DNA of 64,000 nt from Bimuria novae-zelandiae CBS 107.79 (lineage: Eukaryota; Ascomycota; Dothideomycetes; Pleosporales; Didymosphaeriaceae). The notes below the pieces were generated by a model. That model was not told the DNA's origin, ran no database searches, and saw only the letters and a list, made by a program, of their open reading frames with translations. This document shows positions 24,027 through 34,542 of the stretch, piece by piece (positions within the stretch are counted from its first letter, which is position 1; each line of letters starts with the position of its first letter). The position numbers were made by a program, and so were the translations under genes. Location of the stretch: contig ML976746.1 in assembly GCA_010015655.1 (NCBI GenBank), forward strand, positions 62,001 through 126,000. The letters are read 5' to 3'.

Positions 24027-24518
24027 TTTACGGGGATTTGGGCTTGGGCTGCGGTTGGAGTTTGGGCGTTTGGGCGAGATGATACCCTGGACCTATAGAA
24101 GATCAATCTGGATGTTTTCTTATCTCTGCTTCCTGCTTCGGCTGGACTATGCACTCTGTTCAACTGCTTGAAGAGTGCGAGCTTAGCCATGAGGAGACAC
24201 ATGCAGAAGTCGGGAGATTGACTTAAATCGAAGTCCTGTCAAATTCCATTCATTGTACAAGTCATCCTTGCCGAGCAGTGATTATCTTTGAAAACCAATC
24301 CGTGAAACCAGCACCATATACGGTAAAATCCCAACTCCGTCGCTGAAGATGCTGCAGTGTATCCCTCCAACCTGCTACCACATGGAATAGACAAGCCGAC
24401 CTGGGCGCCGGCAATCTCGCAAGGGGCCAACATTCCAATGTCGCAAATCCATAGCTAAGACCCAACTCCTTCTAATCAAAACACCCGGAAAACCGCACCA
24501 AAGGGCTGTTGAAAACGC
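24027..24518. other. Short convergent intergenic region
   Basis: 3' ends of two convergent genes. Nothing else is supported. Confidence 0.5.
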
Positions 24519-25538
24519 TCAAGCGTCTGTTGGGAGCGCCTCGTTCACCGAGCCATCTCGCGGGATGTAGTGGATGCCCTGCTCCTCGACCGAGCTGATC
24601 ACATCGTCCGGCAGGATGCCCTCGACCTGCACGGCATAGACACCCCTTACGTATTTCCCGTCCAGGCGCTGCCAGCGCGCGACCCAGCTCCCGCGCGCAT
24701 CGCTGACGGTGATGAGGCCCTCGAAGACCTGGCTGGTGCAGTCCGCAACCTGGTCCGCGTTGCCGCGCAGCTCGAGAAAACTGCAGTTGGGGCAGCCGTC
24801 CTTCATGAACTGCGCTTGCGTCTTGACGATGGAGCACACCATGCAGGCGCGCATGTTACGGAACTGGCCCGTGGGGATGTAGTTGTCTTCAGAGCCCTTG
24901 GCCATGGTGGCGGTGTCGGCGTTGGCGGGTTGATCGGAGGGCTGCTGGAGAAAGGACGCTTGGGAGTAGGGGAGAGCACCGCGCAGGGTTGTAGCGTACG
25001 AGTCGGCGGTAGGCTGCTGAACGCGGGGACCCTTCTTTGAAGATGCCTTTGACTGGGGACGAGCGAGCTTTTTGGTGGAAGCGGCGCTGCTGCTCTTGCT
25101 CTGCCGGAAGGAGCCGTGATGAGAGGGCGCCTGCTCTACGGAAACGCTGTCGAAGAGACTTGCAGATGTAGACGTGGAGTTGAACTCTACGGAAGTAACG
25201 GGGATATTTTGGTCTTGCAAATCTGTGTCGTCGGGGAAGAGTTGATGCGCAAGTATTTCGCTGCGGGCAACGCTTTGTTCACGGTTCGGTGAGTCTTGGC
25301 GGATAGCTGCCCCGCTAGACAGCTTTTGCGACTGCTCGCGTCCGGAACCTATCTCGGGGTCAACATGGTCATACTTTCTCCGTTCGGGAAAGTGTAACTC
25401 GCTATTCTTGTGCTTCTCCTTCTTCGCCTTGTGCTCCTGCGAGCTCAGTGGGGAGACCTCGTTGCCGTCCGAGTTGAACCATCCGTCCCTGTACTTGCCG
25501 TCCTTCTTCTTGACCATGGCGCGACCCCGGTTCACCAT
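24519..25538 (-). CDS. spt4: Spt4-domain transcription elongation factor with long N-terminal extension
   Basis: Spt4 pairs with Spt5 (DSIF) to keep RNA polymerase II processive. The last ~120 residues are a full Spt4. They have the zinc cysteines in [15 protein letters not shown] and [10 protein letters not shown], then [20 protein letters not shown], and end with the [10 protein letters not shown] tail. Spt4 proteins are usually 105-130 residues. Here the frame is open for 211 more codons upstream, giving 339 residues; the extension is Ser/Lys/Gln-rich and lacks a domain. The classical start would be [13 protein letters not shown] at 24905, whose ATG is in a good context. So either a 128-residue Spt4 starts there, or a genuinely extended form starts at 25538. 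No intron is needed in either case. Confidence 0.85.
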   Translation of the reverse strand: MVNRGRAMVKKKDGKYRDGWFNSDGNEVSPLSSQEHKAKKEKHKNSELHFPERRKYDHVDPEIGSGREQSQKLSSGAAIRQDSPNREQSVARSEILAHQLFPDDTDLQDQNIPVTSVEFNSTSTSASLFDSVSVEQAPSHHGSFRQSKSSSAASTKKLARPQSKASSKKGPRVQQPTADSYATTLRGALPYSQASFLQQPSDQPANADTATMAKGSEDNYIPTGQFRNMRACMVCSIVKTQAQFMKDGCPNCSFLELRGNADQVADCTSQVFEGLITVSDARGSWVARWQRLDGKYVRGVYAVQVEGILPDDVISSVEEQGIHYIPRDGSVNEALPTDA

Positions 25539-25844
25539 ATTGTTAGTCGGCTTTCCGCTTTGCCTAATTGGGGAACGAAGGGATCGCTGGTTGGTTGCTG
25601 CGCCGTTGGAGCGGGTGGCGGATCCAGGCGAGGCGAAGGCGATGATGGAAACGTGGGGAGCGGTCGAGAGTTTTTATGAGCTTCGAAGTCGTCGCAATTA
25701 GTTGTTCACTGCCTCGACGCGCTCCTTCCTCCAATTTTTTGTTTACAGCGCTTGGGCCGCTCTTTCCCACGCGACTCCTACCTGCGCCTTCCCGCTCTAC
25801 TTAGACATCGCGCTGAGAACGCAAACCGCCCCGCCTTCAGCACC
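25539..25844. promoter_or_regulatory. Shared divergent promoter of the Spt4-domain gene and protein phosphatase 5
   Basis: About 300 bp separate the two divergent start codons if the long Spt4 frame is used, and about 940 bp if the short one is. No TATA element stands out. Confidence 0.4.
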
Positions 25845-27462
25845 ATGGGAACGCTGGCAGAGGCCACTGAGCTAAAGAACAAGGGCAATGAAGCTTTCAA
25901 GAAGCAAGACTGGCCCGCCGCTGTCGAGTGGTACACCAAAGCCATCGAGACGTACGGCAAGGAGCCTTCGTTCTTCACAAACCGTGCACAGGTATATTTC
26001 ACTATGCCCCTCACGCGACCATCTTTCTAACAGTAACGACAGGCAAATATCAAGTTAGAGTCGTACGGACTCGCAATACAAGATGCCGACAAGGCGATTG
26101 CACTGGACCCGAACAACGTGAAGGTTCGTCTCTGCCAGGTGGTACCCGAGGCCGAGTATGGTCATACTCGAGCCGTTGTAGAACAGTGAAACTCACAATA
26201 GCTGTAGGCCTACTACCGCCGCGCCTCTGCACATACCGCCATCCTGCGCCACCGCGAAGCTTTGCGCGACTGGAAAGCCGTGGTCAAGAAGGCCCCCAAT
26301 GATGCCACTGCGAAAGTGCGACTAGCCGACTGTGAGAGGATTGTGAAGCGCGATGCCTTTTTGAAGGCTATTGAGGTCGAAGATGCCCCTTCGGCCGCAG
26401 AAGGGTTAGATCTCGAACACATGACGGTCGACTCCTCGTACGATGGCGCGAAGCTGGAAGACAAGATGACGCTGGAATTCGTGGAGGACATGATTGAGCG
26501 CTTCAAGAATGGTAAGAAGCTGGCAAAGAAATACGTTTACCAGATCATCATAGCTGTCATGGATCTCGTCAAGAAGGAGCCAACTATGGTGGAAGTCGAC
26601 GTCGAAGACGGCCAAGAGATCACCGTCTGCGGAGACACGCACGGTGAGTTTGAAGCTTTAGCACTCTCGAAAATCGGGAAGCTAATCCGGTATAGGCCAA
26701 TACTTTGATCTCATGGAGATCTTCCGCCTCGCCGGCAAGCCCTCCGCCAAGCACATGTTCCTCTTCAACGGCGACTTTGTGGATCGTGGTTCCTGGTCGA
26801 CCGAAATCGCTCTTCTTCTCTATGCATACAAGTGGCTGTATCCAGACAGGTTCTTCCTCAACCGTGGAAACCACGAGACCGATGACATGAACCGCATGTA
26901 CGGTTTCGAAGGCGAATGTCGCGCGAAGTATACCGAACGCGTATTCAAGCTCTTCTCTGAATCTTTCTCCGCGCTTCCTCTGGCAACTCTCATTGGCAAG
27001 AAATACTTTGTGTTACACGGCGGTCTGTTCTCGGATGACAAGGTCACGCTCGATGATGTCAGGAAATTGAACCGCTTCAAGCAGCGGCAACCAGGACAGT
27101 CCGGATTGATGATGGAAATGCTCTGGACAGACCCCCAGACACAGCCCGGCCGTGGTCCTTCGAAGCGTGGCGTAGGTCTGCAGTTTGGTCCGGATGTCAC
27201 GAAGCGCTTCTGTGAGAACAACGGTCTCGAGGCCATCATCCGCTCGCACGAAGTACGCATGGAAGGATACGAAGTCGAGCACGATGGCAAGTGCATTACT
27301 GTCTTCTCCGCACCGCACTATTGCGACAGCACAGGCAACAAGGGTGCCTTCATCAAGATCGGACCGGAGTACAAGCTCAAATTCACCCAGTTCGACGCTG
27401 TCCCGCATCCGGACGTCAAGCCGATGGCGTATGCATCCAATGGACTTCAAGGAATGCTATAA
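25845..27462 (+). CDS. ppt1: Serine/threonine protein phosphatase 5 (TPR-PPP)
   Basis: PP5 dephosphorylates Hsp90 and its co-chaperones. Four exons: 25845-25991, 26043-26123, 26208-26643 and 26696-27462, 476 residues, the usual length. The N-terminal TPR region begins AEATELKNKGNEAFKKQDWP and continues with AVEWYTKAIE and YYRRASAHTAILR. The catalytic domain has all PPP signatures: CGDTHGQYFDL (GDxHG), NGDFVDRGSWS (GDxVDRG), NRGNHETDDMN (GNHE), and the later histidines in IIRSHEVRMEGYE and FSAPHYCD. The GDTHG codons are split by the last intron. The C-terminal helix that autoinhibits PP5 is seen as PMAYASNGLQGML. An upstream in-frame ATG at 25752 is less likely because it adds 31 non-conserved residues. 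Confidence 0.95.
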
Positions 27463-28253
27463 GAATTGGGCAGAGTTGGTGGCACGCTTGGATATCCCGT
27501 TGTAGCGTATGCATACTTTGGTGTTTGGCGTATGTGCATACCGCGGAGGCTCACGCTTGTTTTTGATACGATCGGTTTGGGTCTAGATGAGGGTACGTTG
27601 CATATCACTGCGCATCACAGTCGGTGTATCATATACATGTTCGGTATGGGCTGTCGACATATGACTGCAATAGAGGTCAAATTCTCAACTCGGTATACCA
27701 GATGACTAGCATATGACGCTTCCTCACTACTTTTTACTTCAATCGGAGGACATCCCAGATCTATAGCTATATACAGCACCCCAGGACAGAGGAACAGCCT
27801 TCCACCGATATGCATCACACACAATACAATAATAATTGAATGATGACTATCACGTCGCGGAGACCGACAGCCTTTTATTTCCATAGTAGTACAAAGAAAA
27901 CCTTGAAATGGTCTCCAGATACTCCGGCTACTCCAGACTCCTATTTCCGTTCCTTGTGAGCGCGATTCCGTGCAATTGCTGCACATGTGGTATCTAGTCC
28001 CTCCAAGCAAAACTTTTGTGTACCCAAATGGTATGCACATCCTGTCCTTTACCCCTATCATGTATCACCCCAATGGTGTATCGCCATCGGCGCTCAACAT
28101 AAAAGGGGACCCACCGACGCCCAATGCCCATGCTCTTGGAAAGGGAAAAACCCCCATACCTGCCACCAGACACCAACAATCAATACGCAAAATCAATTGC
28201 CTTTATGGTACATAACCTAACATCCCTATCTACCCCTGCTCACACCATATCTC
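27463..28253. other. Convergent intergenic region
   Basis: Holds 3' ends of protein phosphatase 5 and the WSC protein. A 148-codon minus-strand frame (27615-28061) has no recognisable content. Confidence 0.5.
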
Positions 28254-29993
28254 TCACGCCGGCCCATAAACCGCCACAGCATCCAGCAAGAACGTATCCG
28301 GCACACTAACCTTGGGCCCCACGTACAGCGGGCAAATCGAATAGGTGTGGTATCCTGCGCTCGGCACCTTGACGGCATGGCTCTCCTTGCGGTACGCCAG
28401 CACGCCGTTCTTGGCCGCGACATCGCACTCGTCCTGGTACGGGTTGCACACGCCGCCATCGGCTACCTTGATGCCGTCGAGGCGGAGCTCCCACCCAATG
28501 AAGTCGTCGCTGACGCCGTTGGCGTCGGCGGCGGCAATGCGGCCGAGTTCCGCGCTGAAGGAGTAGCGCCCGGCCGCCGGGTGGAACGCGTCTTGGGTGA
28601 CGCAGAACGAGCGGAGGTAGGAGTCTGAGCCGGCGTCGTTGACCTCGAAGAAGTGCGTGCCCGTGTAGGCGTAGGCGCTGGGGTTGGTGACGGAGTAGCT
28701 GAGGTTGCCGCGGGGAGGGGCGCCCGGATTGAGGGAGATGTACCAGTTCTCCTCGCCGGCTTCGAAGTCGCCGTTTTCGATGATTTGGTTGGAGATGAGG
28801 GTGAGGGTGGCGGCGGCGGAAGATGAGGAGGTGGTGGCGATCTCCGATGAGGTGGCAGGCTCCGATGTGGGCTCTGGGGTGGAAGATGCCGACGCGGTTT
28901 CAGTCGTCACTGGTGCCTCGGTGCTGATTTCCGTGCTCGTTGAGGTCTCCACCGACGGAACTGACGGGGTCTCTACAGGCAAAGCTGATGAGGTCTCCTC
29001 TGGCAAAGTTGACGAGGTCTCTACTGATGAAGAAGAAGAGGCGATAGGAGTGTCAGCCTCTTTCGTGAGAGCGTAGATGTTGAGATGGTTGGCACCACCA
29101 CAGAGTTCATTGCCATCGCCCTTGCAGGGAATGTCACATCCAGTCACGGCCGGGAGTGATCCAGGGGCCGGGTCTGGCAAGACGGTATTGATACCGCAGA
29201 AACATTCTGTCACCGGTCAGTCCCGTTCGCAGAAGCCGAGATGGCTGCGTAAAAAAGCAGTTATAAGAGACACAGGACATACTTTGACCATACTCGACGC
29301 CTGCATATGCAGTGTGGGTGGAGTTGGAGATGAATCCAGCATTACGGCATTCATGAACGCACTTAGGAATAGTGACGTCCGGTCCGTCCATGGGCTCCAC
29401 AGGAAGCAGTCGGTTCTCCACAGAGTCCGGGTAGCAGCCTAGGTAGGTGAAGGTAGAACCATCACCAGGATTGGTCTTCGGCGAGTACACCGGTGGCCTA
29501 AAAGGTTTCCGAAGTTAGTATGGAGAATTGGAGAGATCATGGAACACTAATGAAGATAACGTACTTGTAAACGGTAAGCCGCTCGCTACCACCACAAACT
29601 TCATTCGCCTGGCCAGTACATGGCGCTGCGCATTCGGAATCATCAACCTTGGCTGAAGTGATCTCGTGATCGCAGAAACATTCGCGACCCCATTCTGTCT
29701 ATTGTTAGCCTTTCATTCGCGAATTGAGAAAGCAAAGTGGAACGCGTACCAGTGCCAGCTACCTCGAAGCCTTCCGATTGACAATGTGCTACGCATGAAT
29801 AGCCCGACTGATCGTTGATGGATTGGAACAACTGAGTCAGGCTCCGGTTGGCGATACTGTCAACGTAGCAGCCTGAGTAGGTCCACTTATTGGGTAGAAC
29901 GTGGGCGGGAATGGGTGCGCGGCGGGAAAGAGGAATGGATGCAGCTGCCACGAGAGAGCTGCTGAGAAGCAGAGGGGAAAACTGGGACCACAT
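28254..29993 (-). CDS. Secreted protein with two WSC domains and a Ser/Thr-rich linker
   Basis: WSC domains are cysteine-rich modules thought to bind cell-wall glycans. Four exons: complement(28254..29206, 29283..29497, 29565..29694, 29750..29993), 513 residues. The start at 29993 gives a signal peptide (MWSQFSPLLLSSSLVAAAS) followed by a basic site. WSC 1 runs YSGCYVDSIANRSL to ECAAPCTGQANEVCGG. WSC 2 runs YLGCYPDSVENRLL to CFCGINTV and CDIPCKGDGNELCGG. A Ser/Thr/Glu/Pro linker of about 90 residues follows. The C-terminal ~150 residues start NQIIENGDFEAGEENWYI, which resembles carbohydrate-binding jelly-roll modules of fungal surface proteins. There is no membrane segment, so it is probably secreted or wall-bound. 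An upstream methionine at 30095 would spoil the signal peptide. Confidence 0.85.
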
Positions 29994-30428
29994 CTCGAAC
30001 CAGGGGTTCGTCGCGGGTGGCAATCTTTGAGGAGTGACGTTGGTCAGTGAATGAACATGGAAGGGAGAATAGGAGATAGAGAGCCTGGAATTCAAGAAGT
30101 GCGCAAAGGAACCGTTTCGAAAATTTCCACTATCTTTTGATCGGTGCGTTGAAGTAGCAGCTCGATTCCAAAATCCGAGCTACACACTAGCATTATTGGT
30201 TGGGGCTCTCTAGATTGTATCGCTTGAACGACCGCGTCGCAGACTCATCTTGGGTCGAGCGGGGGGTACTAAGTTAATGGGATTTAAGTCTACGATTCCA
30301 AGTGTGATCAAGAAGATTCCAGCCGCTTAATGCCACCAAGAGGGTCTATCAGGTAACACATTTGTTATGCCAGCCAACAGGCCGCCTCAAGTTACGAAGG
30401 GAGGGGCTTTAGATATTGAGAAACGTGT
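29994..30428. other. Promoter of the WSC gene and 3' flank of the monooxygenase
   Basis: No gene or repeat is supported in this short interval. Confidence 0.4.
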
Positions 30429-32295
30429 TCATAATTTCGGTTCCGCATCGAGCACCTGCAAATCGACCTTTGAGTTAGCCAGCGATCTGCGCTTATCATT
30501 TCGTGTTGCCACTCACCAAGAATCTTTGAAAGTACTTTTCCAGCGCTGCTTTCCCTCCGAGCCCTAATTCAATAACGGTTCCTACCCAACCGTCTGGTCT
30601 TAGTACGAGGATGGCTCCATTATCAGGGCGCACGCCATAACGTTCGTGCGCGCTGTGGTCTGCATCGTAGAATACTCTCCCAAACGGCATGCCGCCTAGC
30701 GTTTCGTACGCTGAAGGGCCCCCCGGCCCGTCAAAAATTGACAGCCAGGAAACCGGATATTTGGAATCGAAGAGCCAATGAGACTGAGGGACCGAGCTTG
30801 TAAAAGCGGAGAGAAGCGGTTTCGTGAGCGCAGCGTCACCCGCGAAGACAACAATGTAAAATTCTGCGATGTTGGGCGTCGCCGTCTGCAACCGCGTGGG
30901 CTCGAAAGTGGCCGGCTTCTGGAGCGAAACGTCTGGCGCGCGCTCGCCTGGCCGCACGGAACATATATTCGAAGACTGCGCCAGGTTCAGGTACGTATCC
31001 GGTTCGTAGTAGATCCCCAACCCGCTGCTAAATGTAGCTGCTTCGGCCATAACTTGGCCTAACACTTCGTTCATGTCGGCGTTCGGATCGCCCTGCCAAT
31101 TCTCAGGCAGCTGCATGGTCATCAACCGTGAAATATCTTTATCGTAATTGATGAGTTTGTGGACGTTAGGTAATCGTTCGGACTCGTATGTGTGTAGCAG
31201 GTCTGGGACGGCCAGGCCCTGAAGGACAAGGGAAAGTTTCCATCCAAGGTTCACGGCATCGTGCATGCCTGTGTTCATACCCTGCGCGGCGCCTGAAGAA
31301 TGGGTGTGACATGCGTCGCCGGCCAGAAAGATGCAGTCGTTGACGAAGAAGTTGCGAGCAATTCGTTGGCCAACAACGTAGAGCGTCCACCAATCCACTT
31401 GTTTGAACTTCAGCGAGAAAGGTTTGACAGACGCAATGGCTTCTTTCACTGCTGCCTCTTCGTCGAATACTTCGTAGGCCTTCTGTCGCTCCGCCGTGAA
31501 CGCGTATCCAATTCGAGTGGCGCCGTGATCCAGCGCTGCCCATAACACATTACCGTGTGTTGGAGATTCGATAGCGCAGTAGGTCCGTGGTTTTGGTAAA
31601 TTCGTCTCAATCACGCCATCCACTCTCACCCACTTGTCGGGGCTCGAGGAGCCGTCGAAAGGAATGTTCATCATCTGACGAACAGAAGACCGCCCTCCAT
31701 CAGCGCCAATGAGGTACCTACACTTCACAGTTCTCTTTGCGCCTGTGCTGGGGTTTGTCAAGCTTGCGAGCACCTTGTAGCCGCCTGCGTTAACGTCTTG
31801 TAAAACCTCGATGCTCTTCAGTTCCCATGGTGCCTCCAGCTCAACGCCTTCTTTTTTGAGCGCCCGACGAAAGATTTCTTCTTGGTACTTCTGTCTCAAG
31901 ACAAGAGCGAAACTCCACATAGTGTCCTTCATGTTCTCCATGAAGCTCCACCCTCTTCCAGGGGATTCGTTACCATCTTTGTCATAATTGACCGTCTGGC
32001 GGCAAGCGAAGCATTGTTGGGCCAGAGTTTCGGCAAGGCCTAGCTGGTCGAGCATCTCAGACGAACGAGGAAAGAGCGTGATGGCACGGCCATATTGATC
32101 TTGAGAAGACTTCGCGTGTTTCTCAATGATCTTGACAGAATGCGACGTCTTTGGGAGGTTGCGGGCGAGCTGCAAAGCCGTTATAAGTCCTGCCTGCTGT
32201 CAGCCTTCCCTCGCAATGTTCAACAAAAAGCACGCACCGACAGGACCACCTCCCACAACTAGAACATCCACGTATTCGGTAATCGGCTCACTCAT
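30429..32295 (-). CDS. FAD-dependent aromatic hydroxylase (phenol 2-monooxygenase type)
   Basis: Such flavoenzymes hydroxylate phenolic or N-heteroaromatic rings with NAD(P)H and oxygen. Exons: complement(30429..30455, 30517..32189, 32238..32295), 585 residues. The first exon gives MSEPITEYVDVLVVGGGPVG, the FAD-binding GxGxxG, spliced to LITALQLARNL. Further signatures are IGADGGRSSVRQMM (DG motif) and FLAGDACHTHSSGAAQGMN (GD motif). The C-terminus is thioredoxin-like (VFYDADHSAHERYGV and ILVLRPDGWVG), as in the phenol hydroxylase and MhpA branch. The last exon is only 27 bp (VLDAEPKL then stop); it replaces a read-through ending and follows a GTGAGT...CTAAC...CAG intron. The substrate is not readable. 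It is on the same strand as the downstream-facing amidohydrolase gene and may belong to the same catabolic group. Confidence 0.9.
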
Positions 32296-32834
32296 ATTCG
32301 ATTTGCAAACAATGCTACTTGCGGTAATCCTGTAGCTGCACAACTCCGCATTTTATCGACATTGTCATTGTCCAATCGAGGATTTCCGTCGGAATGGTGT
32401 CGACCCCTGCCCTCCGGTAAGCCTGAATGAGACCAAATGCAGCAGGCGCAGACACGACAGGCTTGTGCAAGCGAAGGCGCGTTGTCGGACTGTCCGGCGA
32501 TGCGGCGATGGGGAATCGATAAGAGGCGGGGCTAGGGTGCATATATCCGAAGCCATACTTCATAACAGTGCCCCGACGGGAAAGGTCTGTACAATCACAA
32601 CACTTTTCGATTGGTGGATACTTTTATTCAAGTTGGTTCGACCATTAGAGGTAGAATACAACAAATTCTATACGGCCTCCGTTACTGCAAAGCAATCGAT
32701 GGAACTTTGCAGATGCGCACTGTTTAGCAGTGTAGTTTAGCGGAATAATCATTTATGAGTGATGACGCAATGCAATACTTCGCGTTTGATGCAGGTCAGA
32801 GTGCAATAACGAAGAGCGATATCATTCGTATCTT
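32296..32834. other. Intergenic between monooxygenase and amidohydrolase genes
   Basis: Both genes lie on the minus strand, so this holds the monooxygenase promoter and the amidohydrolase 3' end. No gene is supported. Confidence 0.4.
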
Positions 32835-34184
32835 TCAACCACTCTGGTATTCCCCAGACCTCAGTTTCTGATCGTAGTAGAGTACAGCATCCAACAAAAC
32901 CTGAGCGCCTAAAGCACAATGCTCTGGGCTTGTGTACTCGTTCGGATTGTGACTGAGTCCGTCCTTGCTCGGTACGAATATCATGCTTGATGGACACGCG
33001 CGAGACGTCCAAGCAGTGTCATGACCCGCTCTACTCTTCATATCCATGACCTGCTCTTCACCAACAGCCTTGAGTGCTGTAGCTCTGCAGGCATCGATAC
33101 ACCATGGGTGAAAAATTGACTGCGGCATGCCCCAAGTTCGTTGAATGATGTACGATGTCTCGTTGTTCTCTTCTGCGATGATGTTGTCGAAGGCTTTGAA
33201 GATTGCAGTGACGAGCTGGTCCACCATGTCGTCAGTTGTGCAGCGCACATCGATGATAAAGTCGAAGCCGGCCGATATTGTCGCTTGGCTTGACGTGTCG
33301 CTCTTAATGACACCCACGGTAGCTACGCCAAGTTCGGTCTTGAGGGCTGTATCACGCACAGCAGTAATGAGTCTCGACGCCGTGACGATTGCATCCGAGC
33401 GGCTAGGCATCTGTGTAGCGCCGGCATGTCCTTCTACGCCCTCGACTCTAACTGCGAACCACTTCATGCCTTGTACACTGGTGACGATACCGACACTCTT
33501 GCCTTCTCTTTCCAGCAGCGGTCCCTGCTCTATGTGAAGCTCGAAATGACACTCCAAGCCATTCTCCCTGTAGTCCGCTTTTGTCTCGCCCAGATAACCG
33601 ATGTCTTCCAGCGCTTGCTTCATTCTAATCCCTTCCTTGTCTTGCAGGTCCCAACAGCTTTCTAGCGACGTCGATGAATGCGTTGACCAAACGCCGGAAG
33701 CCATCATTGCACCAGGAAATCGTGCTCCCTCTTCATTGGTCCAGTTCACCAAAGCGATCGGGTAGTGTGTAGTGATATTATTCTCATGTAGTGTGCGCAG
33801 GACCTCAAGAGCCGACTGGACTCCTAGAATGCCGTCATATCTGCCTCCTGATTTGATCATCAGTCCATGGCATTGGAAGTCAATGTTGGTATTCTTACCT
33901 GCTGGTTGCGTGTCCATATGGCTTCCCATGGCAATGGGTTTAGCATCTTTCACAGCACCCTGCCGAATTGCAAAGATGTTGCCAATCTGGTCAATTTTAA
34001 CTTCACATCCCAAGCTCTTGCACTCTGCCACGAGCCAGTCTCGAACTTCTTTGTCCTCCTGACTGAGCGTCAAGCGGCACATGCCTGTTGACGGTGCGAC
34101 CAAAGCGCCCCATGACGTGCAAGTACTTTGCAGTGTGTCATTCAGCCTCTGTGCGTTAATCTTCAATTCTAGAGAAGTACCCAT
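32835..34184 (-). CDS. M20-family N-carbamoyl amino acid amidohydrolase / beta-ureidopropionase
   Basis: The family hydrolyses N-carbamoyl amino acids or allantoate with two metal ions, releasing CO2 and ammonia. Exons: complement(32835..33847, 33899..34184), 432 residues. The 51-bp intron is a multiple of three without stops, so the unspliced frame looks intact, but splicing is needed to form TQPAG-GRYDGILGV. Metal ligands are visible in GSHMDTQP, GRYDG, NEEGARF and ELHIEQGP, and a late histidine in TSPEHCALGA. The lid or dimer domain contains VEGVEGHAGATQMPSR. The gene is head to head with the dihydropyrimidinase gene, which argues for the N-carbamoyl-beta-alanine (PYD3-like) or hydantoin (HyuC-like) step rather than allantoate. 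Confidence 0.9.
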   Translation of the reverse strand: MGTSLELKINAQRLNDTLQSTCTSWGALVAPSTGMCRLTLSQEDKEVRDWLVAECKSLGCEVKIDQIGNIFAIRQGAVKDAKPIAMGSHMDTQPAGKNTNIDFQCHGLMIKSGGRYDGILGVQSALEVLRTLHENNITTHYPIALVNWTNEEGARFPGAMMASGVWSTHSSTSLESCWDLQDKEGIRMKQALEDIGYLGETKADYRENGLECHFELHIEQGPLLEREGKSVGIVTSVQGMKWFAVRVEGVEGHAGATQMPSRSDAIVTASRLITAVRDTALKTELGVATVGVIKSDTSSQATISAGFDFIIDVRCTTDDMVDQLVTAIFKAFDNIIAEENNETSYIIQRTWGMPQSIFHPWCIDACRATALKAVGEEQVMDMKSRAGHDTAWTSRACPSSMIFVPSKDGLSHNPNEYTSPEHCALGAQVLLDAVLYYDQKLRSGEYQSG

Positions 34185-34542
34185 ATCGTCTTCACTAGGA
34201 ACATGTACACTCCTGCGATTCCAACAAAACTATAACTACAAGCCGCCCCCTGCGCTTCCTCCGAAAGCGACGTCATTGAAGGCTTCAAGGCTTTCAGTGG
34301 CGAATCACGACCGCGAACGTTCTCCGTCGGACAACTTTCTAGCGAATAAAGATACGAAGGTCATGTTTACGCGGAAGACGACGATGGGTCGGCGCAGGCC
34401 ACAAATGAGGGGTTGCGATAGACCTCACCATTCTGGCTAGCGCTTCGGTGCACGCCAACCCCATCCCTCCGCCGACAAGCCTCGCCAGCGGCATCGATAG
34501 CCACAATGTATAACTTGTTGCTACTGCCTTTGGTGGCGGGAA
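34185..34542. promoter_or_regulatory. Bidirectional promoter of the amidohydrolase and dihydropyrimidinase genes
   Basis: 358 bp between two divergent start codons. Two CGATAG hexamers (34416-34421 and 34495-34500) match the HGATAR site of GATA nitrogen regulators such as AreA. About one match is expected by chance in this length, so the support is weak. Nitrogen control would suit the gene products. Confidence 0.5.
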
